Source: an uncultured Bacillota bacterium (GTDB lineage: Bacteria; Bacillota_I; Bacilli_A; RF39; UBA660). Taken from it: a stretch of DNA of 5,028 bases. Shown one piece after another: positions 1 to 4,994 of this stretch (within the stretch, counting starts at the first letter, position 1; each line of letters opens with the position of its first letter). The position numbers and the translations under genes were made by a program. The notes below the pieces were generated by a model, which was not told where the DNA came from, ran no database searches, and saw nothing but the letters and a program-made list of their open reading frames with translations. The DNA lies in the NCBI GenBank assembly GCA_946626905.1, contig CAMOVA010000043.1:1-5028 (forward strand), written 5' to 3'.

Positions 1-1482
1 AATTGGTCATTAGGTGATTATTTTAAACAAGAAGCAATAGAGTGGAGTTTTGAATTTTTAACTGATGTATTAAAAATTCCAGTAGAAAAATTAGCTGTTA
101 CTGTATTTGCTGGTAATGATTTATTACCATTTGATAAAGAAGCACATGATTTATGGTTAAAACTTGGAATTCCTGAAGAAAGAATTGCAAGAACTACAGA
201 AGATAATTTTTGGATAGCAGGAGAAACAGGACCATGTGGTTCTGATACAGAAATGTTTTATTTTAGAAGTAATGATCCAGTACCAGAAACATTTGATCCA
301 GAAGATGAACGTTGGGTAGAAATTTGGAATGACGTATTTATGCAATTTGAAAAACATGAAGACGGAACTATAACAGAATTACCAAATAAAAATGTTGATA
401 CTGGTATGGGTGTTGAAAGAACAACTGCAATATTAGAAGGTAAAACTGATAATTATGCATCATCTATATGGACTCCAATTATTAATTTGATTGAAGAAAT
501 TTCTAAAGTTTCATATACAGGAAATGAAAAATCAATGAGAATAATTGCGGATCATATTAGAACAGCTGTATTTATATTAGCTGATCCAGCTGGAATAAAA
601 CCATCTAATACTGATCAAGGTTATATTTTAAGAAGATTAATAAGAAGAGCAATTAGACATGCTAAAAAATTAAATATTGATATTAATTCTGATTGGGATA
701 CTCAAATAGCATCTAAATTAATGGATATGTATGATACTTATTACATGGAATTAAAAGATAATAGACAAGTTGTTATTGATGGATTAAAAGCTGAAAAGAT
801 TAAGTTTAATAGAACATTAGAAAAAGGTTTAAGAGAATTTGAAAAAGTATCAGATAAAGATATTGATGGTACAACAGCTTTCCATTTATTTGATACATAT
901 GGTTTCCCACTAGAATTAACAATAGAATTAGCAAGTGAAAAAGGTTTAAAAGTGGATGTAGAAGGTTATAACCAAAAATTTAAAGAACATCAAGAATTAT
1001 CAAGATCAGCATCTGCAGGTAAATTTAAAGGTGGACTTGCTGGAAATGGTGAAATAGAAACTAAATATCATACAGCAACTCATTTACTTAATGCTGCTTT
1101 AAAGGAAGTTGTATCTAAAGATGTTCATCAAAGAGGATCTAATATAACTGCTGAAAGATTACGTTTTGATTTTAACTGTGATCATAAGCTTACTGATGAA
1201 GAGAAAAAACAAGTTGAAGATTTAGTTAATAAATGGATAGATGAAAAACTAGATGTTACAGTTAAAGAAATGTCTAAACAAGAAGCTATTGATTCAGGGG
1301 CTGAATGTATGTTTATTGAAAAATACCCAGATGTAGTAACTGTATATTCAATAGGGAATGTATCACATGAATTATGTGGAGGACCACATGTTAAGAATAC
1401 ATCTGAGCTAGGTCATTTTAAAATTAAAAAAGAAGAAGCTAGTAGTGCTGGTGTAAGAAGAATTAAAGCAATATTACAATAA
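1..1482 (+). CDS. alaS: Alanyl-tRNA synthetase, short form (5' end missing)
   Basis: Charges tRNA-Ala with alanine in the cytoplasm and hydrolyses mischarged tRNA. The frame is open from base 1 and 493 residues are present. The first visible residues (NWSLGDYFKQ) match the class II catalytic core near residue 96 of E. coli AlaRS, so roughly 95 residues lie outside the window. Further landmarks are GETGPCGSDTE (about residues 74-84), class II motif 3 DTGMGVER (133-140), and the editing-site zinc motifs HTATH (357-361) and CGGPH (459-463), with H357, H361, C459 and H463 all intact. Two parts of standard 870-residue enzymes are absent. The beta-barrel segment normally preceding HxxxH is replaced by a linker of about 30 residues, and the protein stops right after the editing domain, so the C-Ala domain is missing. 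Expected full length is about 590 residues. Such short AlaRS forms are known in small-genome bacteria, so this is probably natural, not a truncation. A terminator follows directly. Confidence 0.96.
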   Translation, partial: NWSLGDYFKQEAIEWSFEFLTDVLKIPVEKLAVTVFAGNDLLPFDKEAHDLWLKLGIPEERIARTTEDNFWIAGETGPCGSDTEMFYFRSNDPVPETFDPEDERWVEIWNDVFMQFEKHEDGTITELPNKNVDTGMGVERTTAILEGKTDNYASSIWTPIINLIEEISKVSYTGNEKSMRIIADHIRTAVFILADPAGIKPSNTDQGYILRRLIRRAIRHAKKLNIDINSDWDTQIASKLMDMYDTYYMELKDNRQVVIDGLKAEKIKFNRTLEKGLREFEKVSDKDIDGTTAFHLFDTYGFPLELTIELASEKGLKVDVEGYNQKFKEHQELSRSASAGKFKGGLAGNGEIETKYHTATHLLNAALKEVVSKDVHQRGSNITAERLRFDFNCDHKLTDEEKKQVEDLVNKWIDEKLDVTVKEMSKQEAIDSGAECMFIEKYPDVVTVYSIGNVSHELCGGPHVKNTSELGHFKIKKEEASSAGVRRIKAILQ

Positions 1483-1506
1483 AAAATAGATTTTTCTATT
1501 TTTTTT
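1481..1506 (+). terminator. Intrinsic terminator after alaS
   Basis: A 10-bp stem (1481-1490 with 1495-1504) closes a TTTT loop, and the T-run 1499-1506 forms the 3' arm and tail. The stem starts inside the alaS TAA codon. Only one pair is G-C (1489-1496), so the hairpin is weak and termination may be partial. If it fails, alaS transcripts would run into the membrane-protein gene. Confidence 0.65.
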
Positions 1507-1507
1507 G

Positions 1508-1516
1508 TGTTATAAT
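1508..1516 (+). promoter_or_regulatory. Extended -10 promoter for the membrane-protein operon
   Basis: TGTTATAAT is a perfect extended -10 (TGn plus TATAAT at 1511-1516). The best -35 candidate is TAGATT at 1487-1492, 18 bases upstream and matching TTGACA at only three positions. It falls inside the alaS terminator hairpin. The extended -10 probably compensates for the poor -35. Transcription would start near 1523, giving a leader of about 14 nt. Confidence 0.65.
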
Positions 1517-1521
1517 TTTAT

Positions 1522-1526
1522 AAGGA
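1522..1526 (+). promoter_or_regulatory. Ribosome binding site for the membrane-protein gene
   Basis: AAGGA lies 10 bases upstream of the ATG at 1537. Two nearer ATGs (1526 and 1529) are out of frame with the long reading frame, so 1537 is the supported start. The predicted transcript begins almost at this site. Confidence 0.6.
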
Positions 1527-1536
1527 TGATGATAAC

Positions 1537-3063
1537 ATGAAGAAAATATTAATGAGTATTTTATTTGCATTTTTGTATGTGATAGGTGAAAGTTATAAAA
1601 AATATTATTGTTTTAAAATTAGTTTAAAATTAGCTTTTTTATTTTTAGCCGCAACTTTTATTTCTTATGTTTTAATATCTTTAATTGATAAATATTTTTC
1701 TAAAATTTCAGTAAATAAAAAAACAAAACTAAAATTTTTATTTGATGATTATCCTATTTTACTAATACTTATAATATTGTTGTGTTATACACCATTTATA
1801 ATTTTAAAATACCCAGGTAGTCCTGGATGGGATTTCTTTTATATTTTTAGACAATGTTTTCAAGGCAGAATTGATATGCATTTTCAAATTGTTTATGTTT
1901 ATATTCATAAATTTATATTACAATTAGGGATAAATTCTCACAATTTAGATTTTAGTGTATTTATTCTTACTATTATTCAATTAGGAATTTTCTTATATAC
2001 AATGTATGAAACATTTAAATATTTAAAGAAGTGGAATATAAATTATAAATATAGATTATTTTTATTACTTTTTTATTCTTTGAACCCATTATTTTTAAAT
2101 TATTCTATGACTTTATATAGTGATGTAACACTTGCTTGTTTTTTTACTTTATATATATTAATTCTTACAGATTTTGTTAAATGTAAAAAATGCAATATTT
2201 TAAAATTAGTGATATTTACTATTTTAATAATTTGTACAAAAAATAGTGGAATTTATATAATTTTACCAACATCTATATATTTATCATATTGCTATTTTAA
2301 AAATAATAAAAAAGTAGCATTCTTAATTATATTGCCAGTAGTATTAACTTTTATAACAAATAAAGTATTAGGTAATTATTATTGTCAAGATACGTCTGCA
2401 TCATATTTATCAATTCCAATACAAAATATTTCAAATTATTCTAACAAATATCATAGTGATATATCTAAAGAACAAAAGAGAAAAATAAATAAAATATTTG
2501 ATTATGATAAAGCAGGTAAGTATTATAATCCTAAGATAGTAGATAATTCTAGAGATAATGCTTTTAATTATAAAAATGAAAGTAATACAGATTTAAATAA
2601 TTTTATTAAAGTATGGATAGAATTATTTTTTAAACATCCAGATGCGTATATTGATTCATTTATAAATAATACATATCAATTATATTATCCATTTGAAAAC
2701 ACAACATTTTTGTTTTCTTATTATAAAGATACTTTAATACTTGATAATATTAAAGTAGATAATTATTTCATAGAAAAAAATACTAAAAATAGAAACAAGA
2801 TATATAAATTTAATAAAAATATAAGTAAAACAAAAATAATAAGATACATAGATGATCCAGGAATATATGTTTGGCTATTTTTACTATTAATAGTAATTCT
2901 TAGAAAAAAGAATAGTGTATTACCACTTATTCCCCTTTGTATGAATATTTTAGGTATACTAACAGGCCCTGCAATTGATTATAATGGAAGATATGCTTTT
3001 CCTATAATATATTCAATATTAATTTTATATGCATTTTATAGTTATTTAGAAAGAGGAGATTAA
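1537..3063 (+). CDS. Polytopic membrane protein, DUF6020/GT-C-glycosyltransferase-like
   Basis: A 508-residue integral membrane protein with about ten hydrophobic segments, including roughly 5-20, 30-50, 72-90, 138-158, 172-190, 196-212, 221-250, 258-275, 442-456 and 484-502. A soluble, Asn/Lys-rich region spans about 281-435. Motifs recalling the DUF6020 group are YPGSPGWD (92-99, with an acidic D99 after a membrane segment as in GT-C enzymes), YSDVTLA (194-200), TKNSGIYIILP (234-244), LSIPIQNI (291-298), HPDAYIDSF (367-375) and GRYAFPIIYS (484-493). By analogy it could transfer sugars from a lipid-linked donor at the outer membrane face, but the substrate is unknown. The family call rests on remembered motif order, not a search. 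Its TAA directly abuts the next gene's ATG, so the two are very probably co-transcribed and translationally coupled. Base composition looks poorer in GC than alaS. Confidence 0.7.
   Translation: MKKILMSILFAFLYVIGESYKKYYCFKISLKLAFLFLAATFISYVLISLIDKYFSKISVNKKTKLKFLFDDYPILLILIILLCYTPFIILKYPGSPGWDFFYIFRQCFQGRIDMHFQIVYVYIHKFILQLGINSHNLDFSVFILTIIQLGIFLYTMYETFKYLKKWNINYKYRLFLLLFYSLNPLFLNYSMTLYSDVTLACFFTLYILILTDFVKCKKCNILKLVIFTILIICTKNSGIYIILPTSIYLSYCYFKNNKKVAFLIILPVVLTFITNKVLGNYYCQDTSASYLSIPIQNISNYSNKYHSDISKEQKRKINKIFDYDKAGKYYNPKIVDNSRDNAFNYKNESNTDLNNFIKVWIELFFKHPDAYIDSFINNTYQLYYPFENTTFLFSYYKDTLILDNIKVDNYFIEKNTKNRNKIYKFNKNISKTKIIRYIDDPGIYVWLFLLLIVILRKKNSVLPLIPLCMNILGILTGPAIDYNGRYAFPIIYSILILYAFYSYLERGD
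3054..3058 (+). promoter_or_regulatory. Ribosome binding site for the lipoprotein, inside the upstream gene
   Basis: AGGAG lies within the last codons of the membrane-protein gene, five bases before the ATG at 3064. With zero bases between stop and start, terminating ribosomes can restart here, which fits equimolar production of the two proteins. Confidence 0.7.
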
Positions 3064-3720
3064 ATGAAAAAATTATTAATATTATTAGTTCTTGTTATAG
3101 CAACAGGTTGTACAAGTGAAAGTTCTATTAAATTTAAAGAAGATTATGAAAGACTAAATGGAAATAAAAATAAAATGGGAATGGAATATAGAAACATTGA
3201 AATAAGTAAAAAGAATGTTTTTAAAGAAGTAGAAGCAAAAGAAATAGTAAAAAAAATAAATAATAAAGAAACTTTTTATGTTTATTTTGGTTCTGAATTA
3301 TGCCCTTGGTGTAGAAGTGTTATTGAAATGGCTGATTCAGTATCTAGAAATAAAAAAATAGATAAAATTTATTATGTAGATGTATGGGATGATGATGGTA
3401 ATGAAATATTTAGAGATAAATATGAACTTAAAGATAATGAATTAGTATTAACATATAAAGGAGTTAAAGAATACAAAAAAATAATTGATTCAATTGATTC
3501 GGAATTACTTAGAGATTATGTTATAACTGATTCAGAAGGAAATAGTAAGGAAGTAGGCGAAAAAAGAATATATGCTCCTAATTTTATATATTTTAAAAAA
3601 GGAAAAGGAGTTCGTCTAATAACTGGTAAATCAGAAAAACAAACAGATTCTAGAGAAAAATTAACAAAAGAAATGTTAAAGGATGAAAAAGAAGCATTTA
3701 CTAAATTCTTTACTAATTAG
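3064..3720 (+). CDS. Thioredoxin-like lipoprotein with CPWC site
   Basis: A 218-residue predicted lipoprotein. It has a basic N-terminus (MKK), a hydrophobic stretch at residues 4-12 and a lipobox IATGC ending in C16, the likely lipid-anchored first residue of the mature form. A thioredoxin-like fold is suggested by the strand FYVYF (71-75), followed by ELCPWCR with the CxxC pair C80 and C83, the strand KIYYVDV (101-107), and YAPNFIYF (170-177), where P172 fits the conserved cis-proline. About 60 charged residues separate the second strand from that proline, longer than in plain thioredoxin. It probably acts as a thiol-disulfide protein on the outside of the membrane. This resembles the thioredoxin-like proteins often annotated in Firmicutes surface or bacteriocin clusters. 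Whether it oxidises, reduces or isomerises cannot be told. It is coupled to the upstream membrane protein. Its TAG stop lies inside the CIRCE operator of hsp20, and no terminator separates them. Confidence 0.8.
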   Translation: MKKLLILLVLVIATGCTSESSIKFKEDYERLNGNKNKMGMEYRNIEISKKNVFKEVEAKEIVKKINNKETFYVYFGSELCPWCRSVIEMADSVSRNKKIDKIYYVDVWDDDGNEIFRDKYELKDNELVLTYKGVKEYKKIIDSIDSELLRDYVITDSEGNSKEVGEKRIYAPNFIYFKKGKGVRLITGKSEKQTDSREKLTKEMLKDEKEAFTKFFTN

Positions 3721-3743
3721 CACTTACAACTTGACAGTGCTAA
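3717..3743 (+). promoter_or_regulatory. CIRCE operator (HrcA binding site)
   Basis: TTAGCACTT, nine bases, then CAGTGCTAA. The classical CIRCE is TTAGCACTC-N9-GAGTGCTAA, so each arm matches at eight of nine positions and the spacing is exact. The only differences are the innermost base of each arm. The left arm overlaps the TAG stop codon of the upstream lipoprotein gene (3718-3720). HrcA repressor bound here would cover the -35 box and shut off hsp20 until heat or misfolded protein inactivates HrcA (family knowledge; hrcA is not in the window). Confidence 0.93.
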
Positions 3744-3759
3744 AAGAAAGTGGTATTAT
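3731..3759 (+). promoter_or_regulatory. Sigma-A promoter of hsp20
   Basis: Perfect -35 TTGACA (3731-3736), a 17-base spacer, and -10 TATTAT (3754-3759), preceded by TGG so that it is also an extended -10. The -35 spans the CIRCE spacer and right arm, the standard layout for steric repression by HrcA. It is the strongest promoter in the window by sequence, as expected for a repressed heat-shock gene. The predicted start is near 3766. Confidence 0.88.
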
Positions 3760-3765
3760 TATCAT

Positions 3766-3781
3766 GTAAGTTAAATCTTAC
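3766..3781 (+). other. Stem-loop at the predicted 5' end of hsp20 mRNA
   Basis: GTAAG (3766-3770) pairs with CTTAC (3777-3781) around a six-base loop, starting almost exactly at the predicted transcription start. It could protect the 5' end of the message. It does not cover the ribosome binding site at 3791-3796. Five base pairs are weak evidence. Confidence 0.35.
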
Positions 3782-3790
3782 GGGTAATAG

Positions 3791-3796
3791 AAGGGA
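3791..3796 (+). promoter_or_regulatory. Ribosome binding site deciding the hsp20 start
   Basis: AAGGGA ends nine bases before ATG 3806. Three ATG codons stand in tandem (3806, 3809, 3812). Only the first has good spacing, the others lying 12 and 15 bases away, so translation most likely begins at 3806. Confidence 0.6.
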
Positions 3797-3805
3797 TATG
3801 ATAAT

Positions 3806-4216
3806 ATGATGATGATACCTAGAAGAAATTTTGACTTATTTGATGATATTTTTAAAGATCCATTTTTTAGAAATGAAAATAAGGTGATGAAAACAGATAT
3901 AAAGGAAAATGATAATAATTACATCATTGATATTGAAATGCCTGGATATGACAAAGAAAATATCAAAATTGAAGTAGAAGATGGATATTTAAATGTTCAT
4001 GCTAAAGAAGATATTAAAAAAGATGAAAAAGAAGGAAATTATGTAAGAAGAGAAAGATTCTTTGGTGAATGTTCAAGAAGCTTTTATATTGGTGAAGAAG
4101 TAGAAGTAGAAGATATAAAGGCTGCATTTAAAAATGGAATTTTATCTTTAACAGTTCCTAAATATGAACAAAAGAAAGAATTACCAGATAAAAAATATGT
4201 TCAAATAGATGATTAA
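3806..4216 (+). CDS. hsp20: Small heat-shock protein, Hsp20/alpha-crystallin family
   Basis: A 136-residue cytoplasmic ATP-independent holdase, which binds unfolding proteins and keeps them refoldable by DnaK/ClpB-type chaperones. A short N-terminal arm (1-27, with NFDLFDDIF and PFF) precedes the alpha-crystallin domain at about 28-120. Family signatures visible are IDIEMPGYDKENI (41-53), YVRRERFFGECSRSFYI (79-95) and the hallmark AAFKNGILSLTVPK (106-119). The C-terminal tail carries V132-Q133-I134, matching the IxI/V motif that docks into neighbouring subunits to build oligomers. Length is normal for bacterial members. It is a single-gene unit between its own CIRCE-controlled promoter and its own terminator, so heat-shock control through HrcA is the direct reading. 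Some read-through from the upstream lipoprotein gene remains possible because no terminator lies between them. Confidence 0.96.
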   Translation: MMMIPRRNFDLFDDIFKDPFFRNENKVMKTDIKENDNNYIIDIEMPGYDKENIKIEVEDGYLNVHAKEDIKKDEKEGNYVRRERFFGECSRSFYIGEEVEVEDIKAAFKNGILSLTVPKYEQKKELPDKKYVQIDD

Positions 4217-4241
4217 AAACTAGTATTTTACTAGTTTTTTT
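4215..4241 (+). terminator. Intrinsic terminator after hsp20
   Basis: A perfect 11-bp stem (4215-4225 with 4229-4239) around a TTT loop, with seven T residues at 4235-4241. It contains two G-C pairs and starts inside the hsp20 TAA stop. It is the longest of the three hairpins here. Confidence 0.85.
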
Positions 4242-4243
4242 AG

Positions 4244-4249
4244 TATAAT
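4244..4249 (+). promoter_or_regulatory. -10 box of the mscL promoter
   Basis: A perfect TATAAT two bases after the terminator T-run. No good -35 is visible at 16-18 bases upstream (TAGTAT at 4221-4226), where the terminator hairpin lies. It lacks the TGn extension, so assignment rests on the -10 and on position. The predicted start is near 4256, giving a leader of about 12 nt that begins with AAGGAGG. Confidence 0.55.
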
Positions 4250-4255
4250 GTCTTT

Positions 4256-4262
4256 AAGGAGG
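4256..4262 (+). promoter_or_regulatory. Strong ribosome binding site for mscL
   Basis: AAGGAGG is a full Shine-Dalgarno match five bases before ATG 4268, the best in the window, suggesting efficient translation. It sits at the predicted 5' end of the transcript. Confidence 0.8.
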
Positions 4263-4267
4263 TATTT

Positions 4268-4696
4268 ATGAAAAAGGTAGATAAAAAACAACTAGCTGGA
4301 AAAGGGAAAGGATTTATAGATGAATTCAAAGCATTTGTTTTAAGAGGAAATGTTATGGATATGGCTGTCGGTGTTATTATTGGTACAGCTTTTGCAAGTA
4401 TTATATCTGCACTTACAGATGACTTTATTAATCCACTAATTAATGGATTAGGTGGAGCAGAAGTTGCTGGTAGAATTAAAATATATGGTGGTCAATATTT
4501 AAATTACGGGCATTTTATAACAGCAGTAATTAATTTCTTAATTATGGCATTTGTGTTATTTATCATGCTAAAGGCAGTAAACAGATTAATGACTGTTGGT
4601 AAGAAAAAACAAGAAGATGAAGTTGTTGTCACTAAACCAGAAGATGTTGTTATACTAGAAGAAATTAGAGATTTATTAAAAAAGAAAACAAAATAA
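4268..4696 (+). CDS. mscL: Large-conductance mechanosensitive channel MscL
   Basis: A 142-residue subunit of the homopentameric membrane pore that opens under high membrane tension and releases solutes during osmotic downshock. The signature FKAFVLRGNVMDMAVGVIIG (20-39) leads into the pore-lining TM1 (about 30-50), with the gate-region small and hydrophobic residues GVIIGTAFASII. A periplasmic-side loop (about 52-80) contains a short GGQYLNYG segment. TM2 is about 82-104 (HFITAVINFLIMAFVLFIML). A lysine-rich linker follows, then the amphipathic C-terminal helix PEDVVILEEIRDLL (124-137), which forms the cytoplasmic bundle. The N-terminus has about 13 more residues before RGN than E. coli MscL and is rich in Lys and Gly. 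The ATG is fixed by the strong AAGGAGG, so this extension looks real. The gene appears to be transcribed alone, with its own promoter and terminator. Confidence 0.97.
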   Translation: MKKVDKKQLAGKGKGFIDEFKAFVLRGNVMDMAVGVIIGTAFASIISALTDDFINPLINGLGGAEVAGRIKIYGGQYLNYGHFITAVINFLIMAFVLFIMLKAVNRLMTVGKKKQEDEVVVTKPEDVVILEEIRDLLKKKTK

Positions 4697-4716
4697 AGTG
4701 AGTAATCACTTTTTTT
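4695..4716 (+). terminator. Intrinsic terminator after mscL
   Basis: A 7-bp stem AAAGTGA/TCACTTT (4695-4701 with 4706-4712) is capped by GTAA, a stable GNRA-type tetraloop. Seven T residues follow (4710-4716), then CTTTTT. The stem begins inside the mscL TAA stop codon. Confidence 0.82.
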
Positions 4717-4729
4717 CTTTTTATATTTT

Positions 4730-4738
4730 TGATATAAT
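4730..4738 (+). promoter_or_regulatory. Extended -10 promoter for the small gene and hemW
   Basis: TGATATAAT is a perfect extended -10 (TATAAT at 4733-4738). The -35 position holds only T-runs from the preceding terminator. The predicted start near 4745 leaves a leader of about 10 nt before ATG 4755, shorter than usual for Shine-Dalgarno initiation. Confidence 0.6.
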
Positions 4739-4754
4739 TAGGTTGGTGAATAGT

Positions 4755-4994
4755 ATGGGATTATTAACAGAAGAACAATATAAAAAAATTGCGGAACATC
4801 TTCATCGTACTGGAATTGATGATCAATTTAGATGGGCAGCAGATGAAATATATAAAGAAGAGGGTAGCTTTGATTTCTTTTTTTCTGATGAATTTAAAAA
4901 AGAATTAAAAGAAAATGAATATATTGATGTAGAGCGTGTTAATGAAATGTATGAAGAAGCTTTACAATTAGAAAGAGAAGGAAAAATTAAGTGA
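4755..4994 (+). CDS. Small acidic protein of unknown function
   Basis: A 79-residue protein I do not recognise. It is highly charged and predicted mostly helical (LTEEQYKKIAEHLHRTG at the start, VERVNEMYEEALQLEREGK near the end), with a Phe-rich stretch SFDFFFSDEF (38-47). There is no signal peptide, membrane segment or cysteine, so it should be cytoplasmic. The reading frame can be extended upstream to a GTG at 4698, but that start lies in the mscL terminator and upstream of the -10 box. ATG 4755, with GGTGA at 4745-4749 before it, is the sensible start. Its TGA stop overlaps the GTG start of the next gene by four bases, so it is the first gene of an operon with the hemW-like gene and translation is probably coupled. 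No function can be assigned. Confidence 0.8.
   Translation: MGLLTEEQYKKIAEHLHRTGIDDQFRWAADEIYKEEGSFDFFFSDEFKKELKENEYIDVERVNEMYEEALQLEREGKIK
4978..4982 (+). promoter_or_regulatory. Ribosome binding site for the hemW-like gene
   Basis: AAGGA inside the last codons of the small gene, eight bases before GTG 4991. It supports GTG as start, since no ATG is available in that frame nearby. Confidence 0.6.

Noticed and set aside
157..357. 66-codon minus-strand reading frame
   Set aside because: It lies opposite conserved alaS coding sequence and its Phe/Cys/Ile-rich translation looks like an antisense shadow. No promoter or ribosome site supports it.
253..1482. Internal ATG as the start of alaS
   Set aside because: The frame stays open and matches conserved AlaRS sequence back to base 1, so the gene simply runs in from outside the window.
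3717..3743. CIRCE palindrome as a terminator of the lipoprotein gene
   Set aside because: No T-run follows the inverted repeat, and the sequence and spacing match the HrcA operator closely.
3766..3808. RNA thermometer (ROSE or fourU) in the hsp20 leader
   Set aside because: The only visible hairpin (3766-3781) ends before the ribosome site, and no UUUU or other stretch pairing with AAGGGA is apparent. HrcA/CIRCE already accounts for heat control.
4698..4754. Upstream GTG start giving a 98-residue version of the small gene
   Set aside because: The GTG lies in the mscL terminator stem, upstream of the TATAAT box at 4733. The extra residues are low-complexity translations of the T-run, and no ribosome site precedes it.
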